Origin: JBAXRT01 sp037131065 | Lineage (GTDB): Bacteria; Bacteroidota; Bacteroidia; Bacteroidales; FEN-979 | Assembly: GCA_037131065.1 (NCBI GenBank) | Contig: JBAXRT010000085.1 | Location: 1 to 13,118, forward strand | Direction: 5' to 3' | Length of the DNA: 13,118 bases | Shown here: positions 7,438 through 13,118 of the stretch, one piece after another | How the letters are laid out: every line of letters begins with the position of its first letter | Numbering within the stretch: position 1 is the first letter of the stretch | The notes under the pieces: model-generated | The model's database searches: none | What the model was told of the DNA's origin: nothing | What the model saw: the letters and a program-made list of their open reading frames with translations, nothing else | Made by a program: the position numbers and the translations under genes

Positions 7438-8529
7438 CTATTTGTATCCGATGGCTGCATACCCTACCCAGTGATGCAGGTTGGCTTCGGCGGTGGTCCC
7501 AAGTCCAAGATCATTCACAGGGATTGGGTTCTGTCCAATGGAAGTGTTATAACCCAGGAGAGTCCCTTTCAAAGCGCCAAGGCGGAGATTTTGCTGTACA
7601 TAAAACCCGGTCAATAGTCCAAGAGGAACCGCATATCGGCCGCACCATGTCCATTTATAGGTCCTGAAATTCGTATCCTGAACGGTGTATTCGGTAAAGC
7701 GGCGGATCTTATCTTTCGTCAGAATTCCTGTAAGGCAGTTTCCAATGATCTCGTACTCATAGGCCAGTGCTTTTTTGTAGCCAGCGCTGTCACTGCCATA
7801 TGGAGCATAGTTCTGTCCTCCCCAGCCTTCATCACCGTAATGTACTGCATCGTTTGAAATAACAATGGCAAGGTCGTTTTTCCAGGTAAGTGTGGCATCC
7901 TCCATAACCTTCTGAATTGCCCGTGCAAAAGAAAGCGCGATCCCGTCCATTGTATTAAACGACATGGCAGGAATGAGAACAGGTATGATCTCCACCCTGG
8001 AGTTGAAGTACTGGAGATAGGGGATCAGTGCTTCCAACGAATGTTCAGATTCATGAAGTGAGTCATTCTCTGTGTAGACCGATCTTGGCAGTTGGTTCAT
8101 CAGCTTTTCCCGGAAAGAGGATATCCTGACAGGTCCGTAAGGTCCCTGCCAGCTTGTATGTTTATCAAAGATCAGTTTTCCTTCAATTCCATACTGTTTT
8201 GCCTTATGGGCTACTCCAATGAGAATCAGGGTGCGGGCGTTGACATTTCTTAGTACCGCGGGGTAAAGCCAGCCTGCGTATGTATAGTCGTCATGAGGAC
8301 ACACAGAAACGCTCCATCGTGAAAATTTATCCAGGTTATAATGGTCCCAGACTTCAGAAAGTTTGTTGCCCTGCAATTTCTGGATACGTTGCATCAGTGA
8401 GTCCATTTGTCCGGAGCGGGTCGCAAACCCAACAGGATCGATTGGCTTACGGATTTTACTGATCATCAGAAAAGCAGAGGATATGATGATGATCAGTAAA
8501 AGGACCGGGATAATCTTTTTATTTTGCAT
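7438..8529 (-). CDS. MEMO-family protein with N-terminal membrane anchor (AmmeMemoRadiSam B-like)
   Basis: This 363-residue protein belongs to the MEMO family (PF01875-like), non-heme metal proteins related to extradiol dioxygenases. From the ATG at 8527-8529 the family residues are His79 (CPHDDYTYAG), His108 (LIGVAHK), Asp227 and His230 (ISNDAVHYG), and Cys296 (TWCGRYAV). They correspond by pattern to human MEMO1 H49, H81, D189, H192 and C244. The block HESEHSLEALIPYLQY is also typical. Unlike cytosolic family members it starts with MQNKK and a 20-residue hydrophobic segment, so it is anchored in or exported across the inner membrane. An in-frame TTG at 8554-8556 is rejected as the start because it lies inside the -7 box. 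The usual partner genes of the AmmeMemoRadiSam system (AmmeMemoRadiSam A and the radical SAM enzyme) are not in the window. The substrate is unknown. The stop is TAG. Confidence 0.88.
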   Translation of the reverse strand: MQNKKIIPVLLLIIIISSAFLMISKIRKPIDPVGFATRSGQMDSLMQRIQKLQGNKLSEVWDHYNLDKFSRWSVSVCPHDDYTYAGWLYPAVLRNVNARTLILIGVAHKAKQYGIEGKLIFDKHTSWQGPYGPVRISSFREKLMNQLPRSVYTENDSLHESEHSLEALIPYLQYFNSRVEIIPVLIPAMSFNTMDGIALSFARAIQKVMEDATLTWKNDLAIVISNDAVHYGDEGWGGQNYAPYGSDSAGYKKALAYEYEIIGNCLTGILTKDKIRRFTEYTVQDTNFRTYKWTWCGRYAVPLGLLTGFYVQQNLRLGALKGTLLGYNTSIGQNPIPVNDLGLGTTAEANLHHWVGYAAIGYK

Positions 8530-8543
8530 AAGAAAATTTTCAC

Positions 8544-8578
8544 TTTGGTCTGACAAATTTAGGGAATTGATACTTTTG
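8544..8578 (+). promoter_or_regulatory. Promoter for the tyrosine-phosphatase-like gene
   Basis: TACTTTTG at 8571-8578 is an exact TAnnTTTG match. TTTG at 8544-8547 is upstream with a 23-nt spacer, at the long end of the accepted range. Transcription would start near 8584, about 18 nt before the TTG start codon at 8602. The element overlaps the facing minus-strand promoter. Confidence 0.65.
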
Positions 8579-8585
8579 CCAACAA
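8554..8585 (-). promoter_or_regulatory. Promoter for the MEMO-family gene
   Basis: On the minus strand TAAATTTG (plus 8554-8561) is an exact TAnnTTTG match. TTG boxes lie upstream at plus 8580-8582 (18-nt spacer) and 8583-8585 (21-nt spacer). The start site would fall near 8547, giving a leader of about 20 nt to the ATG at 8529. Confidence 0.7.
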
Positions 8586-8601
8586 TAATAAATTATCAAT
8601 T

Positions 8602-9348
8602 TTGGAATCTATCCTCACAGCACAGCCAAATTTCAGGGACCTTGGGAGTATCCCGACGACGAATGGCCATTCGATAAGGCGGGGCATACTATTCCGGAGC
8701 GGGGATCTCAGTACCCTGACAGAGGAAGATATCCGGGCGGTGGAGTCTGTCGGGCTCACGTCGATCATCGATTTCAGGGCGCAGCGGGAGATAGACAAAC
8801 GTCCCGATAAGGTGATCAGTACAGTTAGGGAGATTGTATTTTTACCCATTCATGATGCAGCAAGGGAGATCGCTGAGAGATATTTCGATGCAAATAATGC
8901 GCAAGGCCTGGAGACCATCCTGGTCGGTGATTACCGAAGGCTCATTACGGATCATGTGGATGAGTACAGGAAATTTTTTAAAATTCTCTCACTGACGGAG
9001 AACCTGCCGCTTGTTTTTCACTGTGCCGCAGGCAAGGACCGCACCGGCCTTGCTTCTGCACTTCTTCTATTCTCCCTTGGAGTGGGTTGGTCAGAAATCT
9101 GGAAAGACTACCTTGACTCGAATCATTATACCACCCCAATGATGCTGAAGATTATCCGGAAACTCAAGGATAAAGGTAAGAACGGCGCTATTCTCCGGCC
9201 GATCCTTGAGGTACGCGAAGCTTATCTGAATGCCGCCCTTGACCAGATTGACAAATCATTCGGGAGCATAGACCATTTCCTGCAGAAAGTTCTTCGTGTT
9301 GATTACGAATTGCTAAGGCGGAGGTACCTGGTTGCGGAGATAGGCTAA
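8602..9348 (+). CDS. Tyrosine-protein phosphatase family (PF13350-like)
   Basis: The 248-residue soluble protein is of the atypical protein tyrosine/dual-specificity phosphatase type. The signature CX5R loop is HCAAGKDRTG, with nucleophile Cys141 and Arg147. The N-terminal NFRDLGSIPTTNG motif, the LFRSGDLSTLTEEDI segment and IIDFRAQREI are characteristic of the bacterial Y_phosphatase3 family. There is no signal peptide, so it should act in the cytoplasm on phosphotyrosine, phosphoinositide-like or other phosphate esters; the substrate is unknown. The start is TTG: an in-frame stop lies at 8560-8562, no upstream ATG exists in frame, and NFRDLG must sit close to the N-terminus. It diverges from the MEMO-family gene. 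Its stop overlaps the stop of the converging minus-strand gene by 4 nt. Confidence 0.9.
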   Translation: MESILTAQPNFRDLGSIPTTNGHSIRRGILFRSGDLSTLTEEDIRAVESVGLTSIIDFRAQREIDKRPDKVISTVREIVFLPIHDAAREIAERYFDANNAQGLETILVGDYRRLITDHVDEYRKFFKILSLTENLPLVFHCAAGKDRTGLASALLLFSLGVGWSEIWKDYLDSNHYTTPMMLKIIRKLKDKGKNGAILRPILEVREAYLNAALDQIDKSFGSIDHFLQKVLRVDYELLRRRYLVAEIG

Positions 9349-11732
9349 ATTCTTTCCACGATTCCCCGGTCCCCGTCAAGCCTGACAAGATCGCCATCCT
9401 TCAGGAATTTTTTTGCGCCTTTGACGCCGACGACGGCAGGAATGCCATATTCACGGGCGACGACAGCGCCATGGGAGAGGGGACTGCCGATCTCGGTGAT
9501 CAGTCCGGAAATAACAGAAAAATAGGGAGTCCAGCCGATGTCAGTAAAGGAGGCGACCATTATTTCTCCCTCCCTTAGTTTGTCGGCATCTTCAAGGGAT
9601 TGGATGATACGAACCCTGGCCTCAACAGCACCATTGCTTACAGGAGTGCCTTTAAGCTGGCCTTCGCCGATGATGATCTCCGGTTCCTCTTCGGAGGGTT
9701 CAGGGATGCCGTAACAGACTTCATCGAAAAGCAGTTTGTCCGATTCGGGGAAGAGTTCGCGGCGTTTACCGGCACGTGTTTTCCATTTCGGATCATGGTC
9801 GGAGATCAACTGTCCGATCTCTTCATGAGTGAGAAAATAGACCTGGTCGGTGTCATCAAGCAGGCCTTCCCCGACGAGTCTTGCTGCAACGGCCACATAT
9901 GCCTTCCTGACAATGCTTACCATCTTGATGGAGTAGGCCTTGGAGATCTCCCTCCGCGCGACACCCTTTCTTGAGGAGGGTATCAGTGATTTCAGGATAA
10001 CCCTTTTTACCAGAGGAAGATGATGAAGGGCCTCGGTAATATCTTTTTTCAGATCGCGGGTGGTATGCCGGAAATCGCCGATTTTAACTTTTGTCTGGAG
10101 TATTTGGATCAGTTTGCCCGGCTCCTGTTCCCAGGGCTTCTCCCTGAGTTCCGATTCTCTTACACACCGGTGACCATGCCGTTCAAGGAAGGTAACAAAA
10201 AATCGGCTGATCTCAACAGGTGCTTCCTCCTGAAGAAGACGCAGTGCATCGGCAGGAGAGGCCGAGATGAATTTTTCCGCAAAGGGTTTTGAATTACGGA
10301 TCAGGAGGGCAAATTTCTCAAGGGACTTAACCGCATCAGCGCTTTCAATTTCAGGGATATCGCGGAGAAGGACCGTAGCGGTATGATGATCTTCTGCCGT
10401 TGGCTGTCTCTTGTCATCGGTCATGATCCGGATAAAGGCAGAGTAGAGAGTGCCCGATTGGGCAGATGTGATGAGGTGGTGTCCAAAGCCAACACCGAGG
10501 AGGAACCTGGCCTTTCCAAGGCGTTCATGAACTTCGGTGAGAGATCCCGTGGGATCGATGGAAAAGCAGGTTGCAAGCTTTTTAAGCATTTTCAGGGTTT
10601 TGCCCGCCTTCGTAGTCGTGGTGACCTGCCTGAAAAAATTGATGACCCTAAAGGGGAAGGGAGACTCATATTCGAATTCAATGCCCGGGACCTCCTTGGT
10701 GCTCAGGGCGAAAAGGACATCTTCTTTCTTGTTAAGCCAGATGTTTTTCGGATAGTCCATCATGTTGCTCATGTTGATGAACAGCCGGTTGTAGAACATC
10801 TGGATATACCGGGGCCCGGTACGTTTTTGCAACGGAAAGGCACCGGCGCTGTCGGCCAGCACGGTCATCCCGTAATCAATTGCTTCGGCACTCACGGAAT
10901 AGGTCAGGGGAGTGGCAATCCCAGGCATCATCTCCCCGATGTTCCCAAGGGTCCAGATGTCGGTGCTCTCCCCTTTCACTGTATCGAGCTCATTGAAATG
11001 AACTTCACTCAGGGTTGTGACAGGACGCACCTGGAGCCAGTTAAGGACCCCATGTTCATCGATGGCAAACTCGAGGTCGACAGCCATCCCGTGATGTTTT
11101 TCTGCCCGTTTTGCCCCTTCAAGGATCTCCAGGAGTTGGTTTTCGGTAAGGAGCTCTCCCTGTTTACGGATTTGTGAGGCAATGTTGGACCCGCTGCGAT
11201 ATAGTTCATAGTGGATGGCATCCTTTTGCCCGCTCACCAGGCTTTCGCCATGTCCTTCCACTACATTGATAAGCATTTTATCGCGGCGGTTGTTCACCGG
11301 GTTAGCGGAGAAGATCACCCCGGCAACCCTGGCGTTTACCATATTCTGCAATATGACTGAGATCCTCAGGTCAGCGTCGGTAATAACTTTACTGGCATAC
11401 TCCTTCACCCTTTCCGACTTTGCCGCACTGACACATTTTTTGATGGCGTCACGGATTTCAGGAAAGGTGTTCAGGTGCAGAAAGGTCTCAAACTGGCCGG
11501 CAAAGGAGGCTGTGATCCCGTCCTCGCTGACGGCTGAAGAGCGGACGGCCTTGGGGCCCTCCCCCAGCCGGGCAAGGCTCTTTTTCAGGAGGGTTTCATC
11601 GATCAACCTGCTTTCGGGGTGGATGATCACAAAGGCATCGGGAACATTCAGCCCAAGCTCCTGCAGGGTCTTCAGTCCTCTTGCTTTGCCTCCTACCTCC
11701 TCGGTCGTTATTTCGTGCAGGAATTTGATCAT
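9345..11732 (-). CDS. Rifampin-phosphotransferase-like ATP-grasp/phospho-His enzyme
   Basis: The 795-residue enzyme of the PEP-utilizer superfamily starts at ATG 11730-11732. The N-terminal ATP-grasp part includes VGGKARGL (13-20), AVRSSAVSEDG (62-72), AGVIFSANP (137-145) and LQVRPVTT (233-240). A long helical middle domain has NIGEMMPGIATPLTYS (264-279) and LERHGHR (516-522). The C-terminal swivelling domain carries the phospho-His loop GSPLSHGAVVAREYGIPAVV, with catalytic His754 (codon 9471-9473). The PEP-binding TIM barrel of true PEP synthase and pyruvate phosphate dikinase is absent. This ATP-grasp/substrate/His order is that of rifampin phosphotransferase, which transfers the beta-phosphate of ATP to a small molecule. 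The real acceptor cannot be read from sequence, and antibiotic resistance should not be assumed. A TTG start at 11745-11747 is possible but lies in the flank of the palindromic repeat. It is probably co-transcribed with the gene upstream. Confidence 0.88.
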   Translation of the reverse strand: MIKFLHEITTEEVGGKARGLKTLQELGLNVPDAFVIIHPESRLIDETLLKKSLARLGEGPKAVRSSAVSEDGITASFAGQFETFLHLNTFPEIRDAIKKCVSAAKSERVKEYASKVITDADLRISVILQNMVNARVAGVIFSANPVNNRRDKMLINVVEGHGESLVSGQKDAIHYELYRSGSNIASQIRKQGELLTENQLLEILEGAKRAEKHHGMAVDLEFAIDEHGVLNWLQVRPVTTLSEVHFNELDTVKGESTDIWTLGNIGEMMPGIATPLTYSVSAEAIDYGMTVLADSAGAFPLQKRTGPRYIQMFYNRLFINMSNMMDYPKNIWLNKKEDVLFALSTKEVPGIEFEYESPFPFRVINFFRQVTTTTKAGKTLKMLKKLATCFSIDPTGSLTEVHERLGKARFLLGVGFGHHLITSAQSGTLYSAFIRIMTDDKRQPTAEDHHTATVLLRDIPEIESADAVKSLEKFALLIRNSKPFAEKFISASPADALRLLQEEAPVEISRFFVTFLERHGHRCVRESELREKPWEQEPGKLIQILQTKVKIGDFRHTTRDLKKDITEALHHLPLVKRVILKSLIPSSRKGVARREISKAYSIKMVSIVRKAYVAVAARLVGEGLLDDTDQVYFLTHEEIGQLISDHDPKWKTRAGKRRELFPESDKLLFDEVCYGIPEPSEEEPEIIIGEGQLKGTPVSNGAVEARVRIIQSLEDADKLREGEIMVASFTDIGWTPYFSVISGLITEIGSPLSHGAVVAREYGIPAVVGVKGAKKFLKDGDLVRLDGDRGIVERI

Positions 11733-11741
11733 GTCTGTTTT

Positions 11742-11791
11742 ACCCAACCCGCACCCCCTCCCTTGTCAAGGGAGGGGGCCGGGGGGTGGGT
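11742..11791. repeat. GC-rich palindromic (REP-like) repeat
   Basis: CCCCCTCCCTTG (11754-11765), one T, then CAAGGGAGGGGG (11767-11778) form perfect 12-nt inverted arms. Imperfect outer flanks (ACCCAACCC on the left, GGGTGGGT on the right) extend the symmetry across about 50 bp. It fills the gap between the two minus-strand genes and starts 3 bp beyond the stop of the upstream one. No T-tract follows, so it is not a classical terminator. From memory, very similar CCCTCCCTTG...CAAGGGAGGG elements are dispersed in many Bacteroidota genomes. Confidence 0.75.
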
Positions 11792-11793
11792 CA

Positions 11794-12804
11794 TTACAAT
11801 TTATATCTGTCAGCGTGGAATCCGAATTCGACCATGCCGAGGCCGTCTACCCCGTTGAACTTGTAACTTCCTATCCCTTCTTTCATCATGTATTTGCCGT
11901 CGTGCAGGTAAGGGAATTCACCATGCCGCCAGAATTCAAGTTTGTGGGTTTTGCCGCTGCGGCAATAAATATCAATGATCCCGTGATCAGGCAGCAGCTT
12001 TTCCCTGGAGACAGTATCGAGATCAGTACACTCGACGATCGCGTCGGTGGATCCGTCGGGGGCTGTAATGAAGCCGGCGATCAGTCGTCCGAGCCACTGC
12101 CACTTGATCGTAGTTACGGTCCAGTGAAACCCGTTGTCGGAGATACCTGTGATCCAGTAGTGACGGTCCCAGGTGAGCCAGTTACGCGACCCGAAGGAGT
12201 GGTCGCGTGAGGCCATCATGTTAAGGTTAAAGGTCTTGTCGTCAAGGATAATGGTCCCCTTAAAATTCCCGGTCTGTTCATAGTGGACCTGGTGGGAGTC
12301 TTTCATCTTGAAGAAAAACTCTTTCGACCATTTTTCTTCTGCAATCGCTTTTGCGATCATCCGCTGGTCTGAACTTTTGGCAAAATCATAGATCGGGTGC
12401 TGACCGGTGAAGACCATGTTGGTCCTGCACGTATGTGCTTTACCTTCTGCATCGTGAACCATTCCGTCGTATGTAACCCTCCAGACCTTCCCGACTTCGA
12501 TCGGTTCCCACTACAGGGTTCCCTGCTGGAATCCATCCCCCTCAGGCCCCGGAGCGCTCTTTAAACCGAAATAACCATGACCTTTTAAGTAGAAATCAAA
12601 CCAATGCTCAAGAGAGCGGTCCGGACCCCGGAATGCCATGCGCGTGATGAAGGCATTTCCCTCCTTATCGCCGCCATAAAAATAGGAGCTGTCGTTAGGG
12701 TAAGGTTCATTGAGATCGACATGCTTCTGTTCGAGATAATCAACCGGAAACAGGCGATTCTTGGTACGTTTCACCATTTGCCGGGCAATGAATAGTTTAA
12801 GCAT
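11794..12804 (-). pseudogene. Lipocalin-like/DUF7064-like gene interrupted by an in-frame TAG
   Basis: One reading frame of 336 codons runs from ATG 12802-12804 to TAA 11794-11796, broken only by TAG at 12511-12513 (codon 98). Residues on both sides read as one protein: an N-terminal part with SSYFYGGDKEGNAF and LEHWFDFYLKGHGYFGL, then WEPIEVGKVWRVTYDG straight after the stop. A central motif SRDHSFGSRNW (about 199-209) and the Trp/Gly-rich strands fit a duplicated lipocalin-like beta-barrel of the CrtC/AttH or DUF7064/7065 kind. No signal peptide is seen. A single C-to-T change from CAG would create the stop, so sequencing error, recent inactivation, read-through, or restart at ATG 12460-12462 are all possible. 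It precedes the rifampin-phosphotransferase-like gene by 61 bp and probably works with it. Confidence 0.75.
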
Positions 12805-12825
12805 GGTTAGGTGGTTTTAGAATGA

Positions 12826-12833
12826 CAAACTTA
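12826..12833 (-). promoter_or_regulatory. -7 promoter element for the lipocalin-like/phosphotransferase unit
   Basis: The minus strand reads TAAGTTTG, an exact TAnnTTTG match, 21 nt before the ATG at 12804. No convincing TTTG -33 box is visible at 17-23 nt. It would drive transcription of both minus-strand genes. Confidence 0.5.
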
Positions 12834-12889
12834 GCCATTCAATTTCACCTTGCATGCTTTGAATTTAATTTTCTTTATTGTATTTTGAC

Positions 12890-12922
12890 AGTCCTGAAGG
12901 ATGGAGCTGAGGACTTTTTTTT
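12890..12922 (+). terminator. Hairpin plus T8, orphan terminator-like element
   Basis: AGTCCT (12890-12895) and AGGACT (12910-12915) can form a 6-bp stem with a 14-nt loop, followed directly by eight Ts (12915-12922). This is a plus-strand intrinsic-terminator shape, but the nearest genes on both sides read on the minus strand. The stem is short, so it may be chance or a remnant of the decayed element to the right. Confidence 0.35.
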
Positions 12923-12929
12923 GCCGGCC

Positions 12930-13118
12930 TTATGCCTGCTTCTGGTAGATGAAATTCAGTTCAGGCACAACCAGGTATTTCGACAAGGCTTCAAATTCAT
13001 CTTTTTTACGGGCATGGAATGGCAGTATCCGTTGATATTCTCTGACTTTCCGGATGTCTTTGATGGTTGGGATGCACCTGGAAGCGTTCCGATAGTTCCA
13101 CTAATGTTTGATCTCCCT
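12930..13118 (-). pseudogene. Decayed coding fragment, possibly IS3-type transposase OrfA remnant
   Basis: On the minus strand one frame entering from the window edge (13116 down to 13006) reads GDQTLVELSERFQVHPN, which resembles the helix-turn-helix of IS3-family OrfA transposases. Around 13070 the plausible coding moves to another frame, reading TIKDIRKVREYQRILPF and on to YQKQA and a TAA at 12930-12932. That second frame is blocked upstream by TAG at 13101-13103 and contains no ATG. This suggests a frameshifted or chimeric gene remnant. The 40-residue tail matches nothing I recognise, and the OrfA call rests on one short motif. Confidence 0.3.

Noticed and set aside
8530..8556. In-frame TTG start (8554-8556) adding nine residues to the MEMO-family protein
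   Set aside because: The TTG lies within the exact TAAATTTG -7 box of that gene, so it would not be in the transcript; the ATG at 8529 fits the leader length.
10383..11177. Long plus-strand reading frame opposite the phosphotransferase gene
   Set aside because: No recognisable domain; it mirrors a well-conserved minus-strand gene and is a shadow. The same applies to plus 11215-12210, which spans two minus-strand genes and the repeat.
9345..11732. Calling the enzyme PEP synthase or pyruvate phosphate dikinase
   Set aside because: The protein ends directly after the phospho-His domain and has no PEP-binding barrel.
11733..11747. TTG start (11745-11747) for the rifampin-phosphotransferase-like protein
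   Set aside because: It falls in the outer flank of the palindromic repeat, and an ATG five codons downstream fits the expected N-terminus. It is not fully excluded.
12511..12513. TAG read as pyrrolysine or another recoded amino acid
   Set aside because: No pyl genes or suppressor tRNA are visible, and TAG acts as the normal stop of two other genes in the window.

Overview
The window looks like a chromosomal segment of a Bacteroidota bacterium, probably an uncultured Bacteroidales-like lineage. The evidence is a short sigma-70 lacking region 1.1, an HtrA protease gene overlapping rpoD, a protein ending in a type IX secretion (T9SS) sorting domain, a TonB-dependent receptor with an N-terminal carboxypeptidase-regulatory-like domain, HmuY-like proteins, and several promoters of the Bacteroidota form TAnnTTTG. 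I see no phage, CRISPR array, rRNA or tRNA.

Layout. (1) 1-2243, plus strand: the 3' part of an HtrA/DegP-type periplasmic protease overlaps by 4 nt the gene for the primary sigma factor RpoD. (2) 2360-7379, plus strand: a small one-helix membrane protein is followed by a tight three-gene operon. Its genes encode a T9SS-exported HmuY-like protein, a TonB-dependent receptor, and an HmuY-like lipoprotein. Both HmuY-like proteins appear to consist of two tandem HmuY-like units. (3) 7438-8529, minus strand, and 8602-9348, plus strand: a membrane-anchored or exported MEMO-family protein and a tyrosine-phosphatase-family protein diverge from a compact 72-bp region with two facing promoters. (4) 9345-12804, minus strand: a lipocalin-like/DUF7064-like gene carrying an in-frame amber stop lies upstream of a rifampin-phosphotransferase-like ATP-grasp/phospho-His enzyme. 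A GC-rich palindromic repeat separates them. (5) 12805-13118: a promoter, an isolated hairpin with a T-tract, and a decayed coding fragment that may be an IS3-type transposase remnant.

How the genes fit together. The HmuY-like/receptor operon is best read as an outer-membrane uptake system. One binding protein is lipid-anchored, probably at the surface, and the other is exported by T9SS. The receptor has FRAP and NPDL boxes with a histidine between them, as in heme receptors, but the ligand is not proven. The lipocalin-like gene and the rifampin-phosphotransferase-like gene probably form a functional pair. From memory, similar domains are fused in some invertebrate proteins, which would support the link if confirmed.
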